Shown here: positions 22,500 through 32,399 of the stretch, one piece after another | Position numbering within the stretch: position 1 is the first letter of the stretch | Layout: each line of letters starts with the position of its first letter | Assembly: GCA_037976565.1 (NCBI GenBank) | Contig: CP137680.1 | Location: 16,240,374 to 16,304,373, forward strand | DNA length: 64,000 bases | Direction of reading: 5' to 3' | Origin: Mesocentrotus franciscanus | Lineage: Eukaryota; Echinodermata; Echinoidea; Camarodonta; Strongylocentrotidae | Notes under the pieces: generated by a model | What the model saw: only the letters and a program-made list of their open reading frames with translations | The model's database searches: none | Told to the model about the DNA's origin: nothing | Translations under genes and position numbers: made by a program

Positions 22500-23493
22500 G
22501 TCAACCATACCGGTGACGAGACGTACATGTAGATGCCAAAATCGTCACTAACCAAAAGGGTGATGAAAATCCCAATTTGGTTCCAAAAATAGAATAAGCC
22601 ATCTCACTGAAAACCCTTGAATTGAATTCAGTATTATCTATTAATGATAAGAAGTACTCACGAAGCTATATGCTCAAGTCTAATAAGAACTGGGAACTGT
22701 ACTGCACTGTACTGTACTAGCTGTAACTCTTCAAGTCTTAAGAGAAAGGAAGGTTCCGGCTCCAAAAACAAGTCACCAAATCTGGCGAAAAGCACCCCTA
22801 TTTATACTTTTTCGGGCCCCCAAAATTACCCAAAATTTGTGTCTCCCGTATTTCTGTACAAAAAGGCTTACGCACGAAACCTCCATAGACCGCAACGTAA
22901 AACAACTGCACGCACCGTCCGTACGCAGTGGTAGAAACCAAAAATCCTTCACGGGAACTTGTTCCAGCATTAAGGTAAATAACACATATTTGCACTGTAT
23001 TTTATGAATGTATGAAATAAATGTCAATAAAAACAACTTCCAAGGAATCACACATACTGTGAGTCATATTTTTGTCTTATTTCAAACAAACATCTTTTAC
23101 CGACACAAAAAAAATGACCTTACCGGTCCCATATATGGAATCTGCCATAGTAACCTTCATGTCACTTTCAGGTGAAAGTGTACGCGCACTTGAGAAATTC
23201 TATGAGACTGCACTAGTTTCTCAGTCTTAAATCTGTGCGTACGCACTAAATAGATAATGAAAGAAAGTATTTCAGTCTAATCAGAGATATAGGCCACAGT
23301 TCAGCTGATCGAACAGCTGATCACTGGAATTTCATTCATTCAATACAACAGTGACAATACATGTATAAACGTAGTGCGGTGTAACTCCATGAGCCACCGA
23401 CTAACACTAAGAGAATCCTCTCACGTTTGAAGCTGCAATTATAAGCAGGAATTAGAAATATAAATTAATCCATCTAGAGGGCTTTTCATCACA
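22500..23493 (-). mobile_element. Probable 3' LTR (boundary at low end uncertain)
   Basis: Just above 23493 the minus strand has a polypurine tract, GGTAGGGGGTAG, followed by TGTGATGAAAAG, the expected start of an LTR. A TATA box at 22799-22806 fits a U3-R arrangement. No second LTR is in the window because the element is 5'-truncated, so the end near 22500 is a guess. Confidence 0.45.
22799..22806 (-). promoter_or_regulatory. TATA box (TATAAATA), likely LTR promoter
   Basis: The minus strand reads AAAAAGTATAAATAGGGGTG, a near-ideal TATA box. Start is expected about 30 bases downstream (near 22770), followed by a donor CTTC|GTGAGT at 22661. It lies inside the proposed 3' LTR of the integrase-bearing element. 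Confidence 0.55.
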
Positions 23494-23737
23494 CTACCCC
23501 CTACCAAATAAATCACTGTCCCAGTGATACAAAAGGAAAAACATATTTCGGTTTAAAAAAAAAAAACATCACTGCATTCCGAAATATTCTGCACATGTAT
23601 TACAATAAATATTACAAGCATAGTTAAATATATTCTTCTTACAATAACATTTGCTCTTCAACATTTCAACTACCTATTTACAATAACAGTGAGAATATCA
23701 ACTACCTATTTACATGCATATTTAACCTACTCTTAAT

Positions 23738-24655
23738 CTACTCTTCAACATGCTCGGGTAACTTCTCCGGGTATGTTGTCTCTACCATTCTTCTTTTCAA
23801 ACGCAGATGCCCCTGCGCGCCTTCCACGTACCAACTTGTATGCACCGTAACCTTGGTGATGACCCTTCTTACTCCTGTAGGTGTCGCGGGTACTTGAAAT
23901 AATATGGTATCCTGATCTGTTGTGCTAGGGGTAGTTAGAGCAAGATATGGCCTCTTTATACTAGGAACACATAGCTCGCAGCTTTCACTGCAACTGTCGG
24001 AGTCGGAGTCGGAGTCGGAGAAATCGATAGTTGGATGTAGGTCGATAGTTGGATGTAGGTCTGGTGTTTCTTCTTTCTTCTCCCCTTTCTCCTGTGTTGT
24101 CTTCTGTTCCTCTGTTTCTTCCTTCTCTTTTTTCTCCTCCCCTTCCTGCTTTCTTGTCTTCTCCTCTTTCTCCTTCTTCCGTTTCTCCTTTCTTGTCTCC
24201 TCTTCTTCCTCCTTGCGTTTCTTCTCCTCCTTCTGTTTCTCCTTTCTTATCTTCTCCTCTTTCTCCTTCCTTGTCTTCTCCTCTTTCTCCTTGCGTTTCC
24301 TCTCCTCCTCCCTCTGTTTCTCCTTCCTTGTCTTCTCTTTCTCCTTGCGTTTCCTCTCCTCCTCCTCCCTCTGTTTCTCCTTCCTTGTCTTCTCCTCTTT
24401 CTCCTTGCGTTTCCTCTCCTCCTCCTCCCTCTGGTATTTAGAGCCTGCCATGCTATATCCAAGGAAATCAACTTGATTCACTTCCTCCGGGTGTAACTGT
24501 TGATAATGGGTTAGCATCAATTTTCTTTCTTCTCCTTCAAACTGACACACTCCGCACTTTAGGGTTAGCAAGTGTTGATGAACTTTTCTGAGATGGTAGT
24601 TATACTCCGGATAACTGTGAAATGTCCTTTTACATAGATTACAAGGAACCACCAT
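23738..24655 (-). CDS. Retroelement accessory ORF: two C2H2 fingers plus K/E-rich tail
   Basis: Predicted 305 aa. Two tandem zinc fingers with identical spacing, C-X2-C-X12-H-X4-H: C5, C8, H21, H26 and C34, C37, H50, H55. Residues about 80-205 are an almost pure Lys/Glu/Arg repeat (likely a single charged helix or coiled coil), followed by a Ser/Asp tract. The frame runs open upstream, but the first ATG is 3 bases after a strong splice acceptor (TTCTCTTCCTATTACAG, ending 24659), so the protein is probably made from a spliced message, as env-like or third ORFs of retroelements are. It lies between the integrase gene and the polypurine tract, same strand. Role unknown; nucleic acid binding is a reasonable inference. 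It could instead be an unrelated host exon. Confidence 0.6.
   Translation of the reverse strand: MVVPCNLCKRTFHSYPEYNYHLRKVHQHLLTLKCGVCQFEGEERKLMLTHYQQLHPEEVNQVDFLGYSMAGSKYQREEEERKRKEKEEKTRKEKQREEEERKRKEKEKTRKEKQREEERKRKEKEEKTRKEKEEKIRKEKQKEEKKRKEEEEETRKEKRKKEKEEKTRKQEGEEKKEKEETEEQKTTQEKGEKKEETPDLHPTIDLHPTIDFSDSDSDSDSCSESCELCVPSIKRPYLALTTPSTTDQDTILFQVPATPTGVRRVITKVTVHTSWYVEGAQGHLRLKRRMVETTYPEKLPEHVEE
24125..24432. repeat. Degenerate short tandem repeats encoding K/E-rich region
   Basis: Plus strand is C/T-only over long runs with recurring TTTCTCCTTCCTTGTCTTCTC and TTGCGTTTCCTCTCCTCCTC units of about 45-75 bp. Repeat-length change here alters the charged tail of the encoded protein without obvious loss of frame. 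Confidence 0.8.
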
Positions 24656-24734
24656 CGCCTGTAATAGGAAGAGAAATTGAAGAGAAAATATATTCAAGGA
24701 AATCTTGAATAAGGTTAATTCTGTCTGTAAAGTT

Positions 24735-24897
24735 CCCCTCTTAAATTAGAAATCTCTGTATCTCAATGTCGCACTCTACTGTATACTGTTTGTAAGTCCC
24801 CCTCTTAAATTAAAAATCTCTGTATCTCAATGTCGCACTCTACTGTATACTGTTTGTAAGTCCCCCTCTTAAATTAAAAATCTCTGTATCTCAATGG
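24735..24897. repeat. 63-bp tandem repeats overlapping the integrase stop
   Basis: Two and a half copies of a unit with TTAAATTAAAAATCTCTGTA and GCACTCTACTGTATACTG. On the minus strand each unit repeats the last integrase codons, the stop and a purine tract AAGAGGGGGAC, so a polypurine-like sequence is present three times. Confidence 0.85.
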
Positions 24898-25860
24898 TGG
24901 AGCTCTATTTCTGACTGGATTTCGCCTCGTTTGTTGAACCGTCCAATTTTCCAGCGGTTCACCTGTGTACGCCTTGAGTCTGTCAATGTGTATTACTTTC
25001 GGCTTCCCCTTGGATGATTGTTGAATTCGATAGATGACATCAGACAGCTTGGCCGTTATCATAAATGGTCCCTTCCAATTTGGTGTCAGCTTGGGGCATA
25101 CTCCTCTTCTCCTTGAAGCATCGTACAACCAGACCCAATCTCCAACAATAAATTTTCTTTGAACAGTATTCCTGTCGTACAGCTTTGCTTGCCTCTCGGC
25201 AGCTAGACCAAGTTTCTCTCGAGCATCCTCATGAACTATTAGTAATTTCTCTCGAACATCAGCAACACATTCTTGTTCTGGCATATCATCGGGTATTGGT
25301 GGCGGTAACATGAGGTCTACTGGCAGGGTTATTTCCCGACCTAGCATCATCATTGCTGGACTCTCTCCAGTGGATTCTTGGACTGAGGACCTGTAAGCAA
25401 GCATGGCAAATGGTATCTTTTCATCCCAGTCTCTCTGTTCCTCATCTGGGTCAATCAACGATTTCACCATGCTTAACAAAGTACGATTGAAACACTCTAT
25501 GAATCCATCTCCTTGTGGGTGTAGTGGACAGGTTCTTGTTTTCTTTATCCCCAACATCTTACACAGCTCTGCTATTAACTTTGACTCGAAGTTCCGGCCT
25601 TGATCAGTGTGAAGCTCTCTAGGAACCCCATATCGACAAACAAACTCTTCCACCAGGACTCTAGCTACTGTCTCTGCCTCCTGATTTGGTAATGGATAAG
25701 ACTCAATCCACTTAGTAAAATAATCTCCGACAACTAACACATATTTATTTCCACCTTTTGTTTCAGGTAGGGGACCTAATATGTCCATTGCAATCCTTTC
25801 AAGGGGTGCGCCGACTTGATATCTCTGATATCTCTGTACCTTAAGAAAATTATCCCTTGA
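24874..25860 (-). pseudogene. Ty3/gypsy-type integrase, 5'-truncated element
   Basis: 304 aa open from the Met at 25788; coding similarity extends upstream to about 25855 (QVGAPLERIAMDILGPLP) and then stops, so gag, protease, RT and RNase H are lost. The rve core has all three acidic residues: D2 (MDILGPL), D62 (HTDQGRNF) and E98 (GFIECFNRTL). A C-terminal GPY/F-type module (NWKGPFMITAKLSDVIYRIQ) follows. The reading frame itself is intact from catalytic core to stop, which suggests fairly recent truncation. Canonical HPQGNGQ is HPQGDGF here. Strand transfer of cDNA into host DNA is the family role. Confidence 0.9.
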
Positions 25861-26120
25861 ATTGTCTTTTCAGTATATACGCAACCACCCTATGCCCTAT
25901 TTATACTAAAAAACAAATGCAAATTAAACCATCAACCTTTTAAAGTACAAGTCCACTCCACTGAAAAGTTGAGCTGATTAGATAGACAAAAATCTAAAAA
26001 GCCCAAATATAACTTGGTTTTGGAAAATGGTGCTCAGATTTATTTTTAATATTTTTTTTTAATGAGCAAACAACAAGTTAATGAGCGAGTCGGTTGTGAT
26101 GTAGGGTCCTCACAACACAG

Positions 26121-26289
26121 ATTCGTAATGTAACCAAATTTAATGCATACGTCTTTGTGAAGTGCCTACAAGCGATTTCATTCACCTGATAAGAATAATG
26201 AAACACTATTATTCTTATCAGGTGAATGAAATAGTTTGTATAGAGGCACTTCACAAAGACGTATGCATTAAATTTGGTTACATTACGAA
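26121..26289. mobile_element. Near-perfect foldback MITE, 169 bp
   Basis: Ends TTCGTAATGTAACC and GGTTACATTACGAA; arms of about 75 bp match almost perfectly around a loop with AATGAAACACTATT. Related, more diverged copies lie in two DCTD introns (about 5450-5535 and 6891-7137). Confidence 0.9.
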
Positions 26290-27080
26290 AATAGCCTATT
26301 GTCAGAATGTATACCGCTGGCACTTTCGTTGTGAGGAGCATACGTCACATCCGTACAGCAATATAAATGTTTTCCTCGAAATACCCGAAACAAAAATCGC
26401 TCTTAAAAATCACCTGATTGAAGTACGCCCGTGATATTTGGCAGTTTTAACCTTTGATTTATTTACGTGTTATAATTATAATTTTTGAAAATCGGAGTGG
26501 ACTTGGGCTTTAACCAATTGTCTCTTTTATCACTCTTTTGCATCTTTCGTGTCGCTACACTTTGCATTGCAACAGGCCTTGGCGTACTGATTAATCCACT
26601 TATATCAAAATAATCTAACCTCAATTGTTCATTGATACTAAACTTTATAATAAGCCTTGAGCGTCGATCATTATTTAGAAAAATGAATTCACACCTCGGT
26701 CATTAATCTTCATACTTATCTACATGTATACATAAATGTTATTACCATATTAGCACAACAAGCTCTAATAACATATCGATTTAACAAACAAGAAATATAT
26801 CAAAAATACATATACATTAAATTGTTTTTTTAGTGAAAGTTCACTCATTTCCTTTTTTGTTGTCACAATGAATGTGTGAAAGTTAAGCTAGACAAAAACG
26901 TGTTCTAAATTTCAAAATCTGAAAGTCATAAACACAAAGGTATTTACAGATGTAACTCCCACTCGATCTCCATCCTCCACATTGCTGTCATCGCAATTTG
27001 GTAATGAGGATTAATGGAGGCACAAGCTCCTCTTGCCATGTAGGATGCCATGTAATCTATAAATGTATACAATTAAACTC
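26290..27080. other. Non-coding, AT-rich
   Basis: No supported gene or repeat structure was seen. Confidence 0.5.
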
Positions 27081-27084
27081 TTGG

Positions 27085-27410
27085 CTGGCTAAAAATGACA
27101 ATTTTAGCCTCACCTGAGTACAGCAAAAATGGAAGTGCATGTAAGACCAGGAGCTGAAGCCTCTTGATCCTAGGGCTCCTAGCCCCTATGGTTAAAAGTT
27201 AGGGGTGCATTCCTATAAAAGGAAGTCCGGCCGGCTAAAAATAAGTTTTAACCTCCCTTGAGTACAGCGAGAATAGAAATAGATGTTAGACCAGGAGCCA
27301 ATTAAAGCCTCTTATAGGGCTCATAGCCCTTATGGATGCAAGTTAGGGTTGCATTCCTATAAAAGGAAGCCCGGCCGGCTAAAAATAACAGTTTTAACCT
27401 CCCCTGTGTG
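27085..27410. repeat. Tandem duplication, about 145-bp unit
   Basis: Just over two copies of a unit with GGCTGGCTAAAAAT or CCGGCCGGCTAAAAATAA, TTTTAACCTCCC, GAGTACAGCGA, GACCAGGAGC, GCCTCTT, GGGCTCATAGCCC and TTAGGGTGCATTCCTATAAAAGGAAG. Function unknown; probably transposon-derived. Confidence 0.75.
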
Positions 27411-27687
27411 ACACTTTTACCCTTACACCGAGGGACTTGGAAATGAGGATTAATGGAGGCACAAGATCCTCTTGTTGCCATACGTTTGTCAATGTTCTTG
27501 AAAATCCCGTCTACTGTTTGAACTGATCTACTGATTCAATCTACTCTCTTCTGCAAGATTCCCGGCCCTCAGTCCTCTCCAATTTATTGTCCTGAAATAC
27601 CCTTTTATGGTGTACAAGGACCCAGTCTACTTCTCCGCATTGCCTCCCTCTCTTCCACTAGTGTTGATGAACCTATTCCACACAAGT

Positions 27688-27996
27688 TCATATGCCATGG
27701 ATGGTGGCCGTTGCATCAATCACGGAACCCGTTGCATAAAACCTAAGTGCTATGAATACTTGTAGGGATGATGGCACAGCAAAGCTTCGTTGTGTCGGCC
27801 TCGCAATATCTCCGCCAATCAAGTCAATTATCGCCATGGCGCCTGCATGATTAAATCTATATTTCTTAAATAATTCGATGTCGTTGTAGAGCTCGAGAGG
27901 GTAGGTCCGATCTCTTACCACCCTCTTCCTTCTCAATGCCCTCTGTACAAGAATCCCCAGATTGAAGATTTGTCGCTGCTTCCTTGTACTTGTCAT
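27688..27996 (-). pseudogene. Harbinger/HARBI1-like transposase, N-terminal fragment
   Basis: 102 aa containing RDRTYPLELYNDIELFKKYR, a middle segment around AGAMAIIDLIG, and VFIALRFYATGSVIDATATI, which match the conserved N-terminal half of Harbinger-type transposases and HARBI1. The DDE nuclease half is missing: the frame ends after ATIHGI. In autonomous elements the intact protein cuts DNA with a 3-bp target preference. The flank at 28000-28150 repeats GCGACAA/TTGTCGC, possibly element end sequence. Confidence 0.75.
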
Positions 27997-28149
27997 AAGG
28001 GGTAAGGTTGCGACAAAAATTGTTGCTGGTTTACAGCTAGTTGTCCCAGCACATCAGCGACAAATCTTTGTGAAACAGAAATTTGTCGCTGAAATCATAA
28101 TTTGTTTCTGAAATGCTGCTTGTCGCTGCGACAAGTGCTTTGTGAAATG

Positions 28150-28700
28150 CCCCCCTGGACTAGATCAAGAAACCTCAACATGTGGTAACTATACTTTAGC
28201 TTTCTTGCTACATTGCAGTGCAATAGCATGAACTAGTAGTCCCATTCCAAGGGCCATTGTTGAGTAACTTTGTATGCCATACATGTATCCCGCCTCAATA
28301 TAAACAATTTATCTATAGACTACAGAAACTTACTCTTAATGCGTCGTGCCCGGCACGGGAAAGAAATTTTTTCCAGTTATCTCTGATGAAATGTATCAGC
28401 ATCAGTGTTTCCCGTTCTGGAAAGTTGTCACCTCTCAACTGTATATACAGTAAAATGAAAAGAAAAATTCTATTCCACACAAGTTCATACGCGAGCCTCG
28501 GAGACGGGGAAGACCTGGACCAGGGCAAGAAACCTTGACATGTGGTAACTTTCTTGCTACCTTGCAGTGCAATAGCATGAACTTATACAATCGTACAATT
28601 GTTCCTCCATCTCCCAACTGGGGAGTGTTGGTGAAGTTGAATGCTAGTAATCCCATTCCAAGGGCCATCGTTTAGTAACTTTGTATGCCATTATGTGCAT
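28150..28700. repeat. Duplicated repeat block
   Basis: 28163-28280 (CCTCAACATGTGGTAACT...TCCCATTCCAAGGGCCATTG...TTTGTATGCC) recurs at 28530-28690, and the segment 28310-28490 (ACTACAGAAACTTACTCTTA...CAGTGTTTCCC...GAAAAGAAA) recurs in diverged form at 31018-31190. The minus-strand frames contain RETLMLIHFIRDNWKKFLSR but I do not recognise a family. Confidence 0.65.
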
Positions 28701-28927
28701 GGGCATCGCTTTAGGTTGTTGAGGAAGAATCACACAGATTTTTTTCTGTGGTGTGCTTAGAGAGTCTGCTTCTGGAAGAAAATACCTTATTACATGTACA
28801 ACTAGAGTATTGGTAATGCCACTGCACATCTAGACCTGTGTGCTGGGATGGGAGAGCATATTTCTCGACCAAGTCTTCGTTGATAGCTGATGTTGCATAA
28901 GTCTTTCCGTCTCCATGTCTCCACATC

Positions 28928-28985
28928 TTGGTTAAAAGAGCTCTACAAAGTTAGAAAGGAGTTGTTTGTAGGTGGATGGCTTTTT
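28928..28985 (-). pseudogene. Fragment of repeated unknown module
   Basis: The minus strand reads KQLLSNFVELF then a stop. The same peptide begins the unknown modules at 32.4-32.95 and 33.6-34.3 kb, so this is a third short copy. Confidence 0.6.
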
Positions 28986-29320
28986 TATTTTAGGAGGATT
29001 TTTAAGAGGATCATCTTGGCATTGTTCCTGTACTCTGCTTTCTCTGACGTCCTGGAGAGGGTTTCTAGCTGCTCCTCTAAGGTACACACACTTTGTTTAA
29101 TAGGTCACCCACTATGATGGTCGGGTCTCTGATGACCGGATGGGTTTTCAGGGTTTGGTACTTACCAGTTCCTATAGTAGCTCCTCGCTTGTCCGTGAAC
29201 CTTGAGTCTCCGCTGACGGTGTCGAGGGGTGGTGCCTAAATTGAGATATGGGTTACTAACTTAACCTAAAAAGACTTATGTGTGAACAGAAAATAACCCA
29301 AAATCTCATTAATTATTAAC

Positions 29321-29896
29321 CTAATTAAACATCCCATAAAGTTCCTGGGCGTTTTTTACTGTTTGCCCCATCAGATCGACCATGATCGCCCCCACATCGC
29401 CTATTCCTGGGTGAGGGGGGAGATGGGGGGAGTCTGTCTCCAGAACCACGCGATCTGCGGTTATCGCCCGTAACCCCCTGACCTGTGACGAGGTGAAGTG
29501 CCGGGCCAGCCCCGAAAAGCCAAAATAGCAATGGGGGAAGGCTCTGGCCCAGGCCTTCACCTAGACTTCATCTGAACTGAAGCAATGGAGATGCAGTCGC
29601 TGAAGTGGGGAGCAGTGTCTAGTGAGCAGCCTTCGGCTCAACTGGTGGACTGCATAGCTGGTGTCCGCATGCGGTCCCTCTCGAAGGTGTAGCATGAGGA
29701 CCCTCCCCTGGGTGCTCTGGCCTAGTAGGCGAAGGAACAGCACCTTCTGGTCCGGCCACCGTTGGAAAGGGACCGAAAAATCGAAACCAACCTCGCTGAT
29801 TCCAACTATGAGGGGGTTCTGCAGCAGTGAGACAAACTGTCCCCAATCTTCCTCCGAATATGAAGTGGCATGCTTGGGATGTATCCCTAGGGCCAA
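29321..29896 (-). pseudogene. TatD-type metal-dependent nuclease, copy 1, one nonsense codon
   Basis: Two open stretches in one frame: 29561-29896 (ALGIHPKHA, GISEVGFDFSVP, LHLHCFSS) and 29321-29560 (FGFSGLARHF, VVLETDSPHLPPHPG). These are the TatD family motifs in order (HP motif, catalytic E-V-G-x-D-F, H-C-F and the ETDSP box); overall it resembles TATDN2-like proteins. A TAG at 29561-29563 separates them; the paralogous copy at 30.1 kb has a Gln codon there. The N-terminal HxH metal motif is not found upstream; stops precede ALGIH. Family role is a 3'-5' exonuclease or phosphodiesterase, but this copy is broken. Confidence 0.78.
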
Positions 29897-30107
29897 TCAC
29901 TACCCCTGGATGGTGTTTTCACTGCCAGCACCTGACTAAGGAAGTTGGGATCCTTGTAAAAGGTGGGGTCACAAAAATTCATGACCCCAACCAAATCAAT
30001 CAATCAATGAACACATGTGAAACACAAAAAATATTAATAAAATATACCTTTTACCTGTAAAAACAGCCTGTTCTTATTTCATGCTTCGTTAATGTAATAG
30101 AAGATCT

Positions 30108-30455
30108 TCAGGCCTTCACCTGGACTTCATCCGAACTGAAGCAATGGAGATGCAGCCGCTGAAGTGGGGAGCAGTGTCTCATGAGCAGCCTTCTACTCAA
30201 CTGGTGGACCGCATAGCTGGTGTCCGCATGCGTTCCCCCTCGAAGGTGTAGCACGAGGACCCTTCCCTGGGTGCCCTGACCTAGGAGGTGAAGGAACAGC
30301 ACCTCCTGGTCCGGCCACCGTTGGGAAGGGATCGAAAAAACGAAACCAACCTCGCTGATTTCAACCATGAGGGGGTTCTGCAGCAGTGAGAAAAACTGTC
30401 CCCAATCTTCCTCCGAATACGAAGTGGCATGCTTGGGATGTACCCCTAGGGCCAA
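30108..30455 (-). pseudogene. TatD-type nuclease, copy 2, C-terminally truncated
   Basis: Close relative of the preceding copy: ALGVHPKHATSYSEEDWGQF, a VEISEVGFVFS segment and LHLHCFSSDEVQVKA, then unrelated sequence. The catalytic box reads E-V-G-F-V-F, so the conserved Asp is replaced by Val. The ETDSP half is missing. Homology to copy 1 also covers the non-coding upstream side to about 30,520, showing a segmental duplication of at least 400 bp. Confidence 0.75.
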
Positions 30456-30483
30456 TCACTACCCCTGGATGGTGTTTTCACTG

Positions 30484-30816
30484 CTAGCACCCGACTAAGG
30501 AAGTTGGGATCCTTGTAAACGATTCTCCAAATGTCATGAAATGTCCAGGGTGCGTAGAACTTGGCTGTGGAGATGGAAAAGCAGGCAAACAGTCCAGTCC
30601 TGACCTCGGCTGAAACTCGAGGAGACTTCCTTGCACAGTACAGACATTACGTTCTCTCTTGCACTTTGTGAAAATGATTGTTCCAATGTGCCTGTCGATG
30701 TGCTGCATGCAGAAGTCGAAGTTGTCTTTGAAGTCGCTTTCTTTCAGTGTCTTTGCCGATCCGCTGAGGACCCGCATAGTCCTTGCCCCATTCGGGAACA
30801 TATCCGCTCGGTACAC
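30484..30816 (-). other. Unrecognised ORF upstream of TatD copy 2
   Basis: 110 codons open with a Cys/His-containing start (DFCMQHIDRHIGTIIFTKCK). No family recognised. It could be the decayed N-terminal part of the same TatD-bearing element, as it lies immediately upstream on the same strand, but no motif proves this. Confidence 0.25.
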
Positions 30817-30959
30817 AGTGCAACATGCACATCACTTCCATTGAATGTAAGATGATTCCAGTGGACGTCCCTGATTGATGAAGTTGCTGCGTCAAAGACC
30901 ATATGTTCCTTCATTAGTTTTTCTTGTGTAGACAGTCATGCTTGTGCATGTGGGGGGAA

Positions 30960-32040
30960 CTGCTTCTCCTTCCAAAGTCGAACACAGGTATACCAAAGAT
31001 AACGTATGAGTACAAGGTGCCCAGAGATGTTATCTACAGACTACAGAATCTTACTCTTGATGCACTATGTCCAGCACAGGGAAATAATTTTTGCCAATTA
31101 TCCCGGACAAAGTGAACAAACGTCAGTGTTTCCCATTATGGAAAGTCCTTACCTCTCGACTGTTTATATATATAATGAAAAGAAAGAAATTTGAAGAAAA
31201 AAAATATGATAATTTGAAATCATACATGTAGTACACTTAAAGTTTTATGTCTGTAAATATCAAAGGACTTAGAATATTTTGTCTTGTGATTAATCTGATT
31301 TAATATTTCGATGGAACACGTCACTCATATTGTTGACTCTTGATGTATTTCTTGCAAATGTCCTTCTGGTTGTCCTTGCTTCTTGAGCCTCTCCACTCCT
31401 CATCCCGATTGGTAGAGCCGTGAAGCAGCGGCACATGCACACTCAAAGGCATTTTATACCATGGGTACCGTAGAGTTGTTTGAGGATTTCTGCTGTTCCT
31501 CAACAATTGTCCCCAAATCTTACAGGATCTAGAGGGGATTTGCAAGAAATTGCAAAGTGTGTGTCCTACATACTGTCGTAGCTCTCGTTGACGTTTCAAA
31601 GAGGCCAGTGAATTTCCCGAGCACGTTTATAGGAGTCTTTGTTCCATAGGGAAACAGACAAACTGGTGTGCTTCGGAGTTTCCCTTGCAACTTCTCGTCT
31701 TGCCACTAGATGGCAGCATGACAGTAGGGATACTACAATTGGGAATTTTCTTTTGGCCTTAGGTTAAAAAAATTGCATTCACCTTTTGCAAGGCATAGTA
31801 GTGCAATATTGAGAATGCATAGTCACTGTAAGCTTACTTCCTGTAATGGTCCTGTAAAGGTGGTCATAGGTGGGGCCTATGAGAAAGGCTAATCATTTTT
31901 TCTGAATGCATGGATATGCAACTTTATACCCAACACTAAATAAAAAAAGGCAAAGCACTTTTTAGTCTGTAATATCACGCTTTCTCTTGTTGTATGCAAA
32001 GAAAATGCTTGGTTGAATAGTTGAATTCATGCCATCAACC
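30960..32040. other. Repeat debris; no supported gene
   Basis: 31018-31190 is a diverged copy of 28310-28490. The minus ORF at 31321-31599 has no recognisable motif. The rest shows no coding signal. Confidence 0.45.
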
Positions 32041-32399
32041 CTGGGCCCAGTGAATTAAGATTGGCCCACCTTCACAAGAGTATATATAAATATCAGGTAA
32101 AGAGTCTAAAGACATTAGAAAATGGGAGAGTTTTCACCTTTACTACAACTCAACCTCATCTTTAAGATATAATGATAATAATACGAACACTTATAATATG
32201 CCGGTATCCATCACAATAGTGATGCTCATAGCGCAGTAGAAAATAGAGTAGAAATAGTCACATAAACATGAACATGAGTACAACTATTAAAAATGAAATC
32301 ATATAATACACTTCACTTAATACTTAGCAGTATGCAAGAACTTAAAAGTATGCGACATTGTACAAATATGTCTTGAGTGCGGTTTTTAAGTCACCGTGA

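Noticed and set aside
23922..24476. Plus-strand Ser/Phe- and Ser/Pro-rich ORFs opposite the K/E-rich ORF
   Set aside because: Antisense shadows of the low-complexity minus-strand coding repeat.
28711..28926. Zinc-finger-like peptide CTCNKVFSSRSRLSKH on the minus strand
   Set aside because: Only part of a C2H2 pattern with abnormal Cys spacing, in a decayed repeat block; too weak to call.
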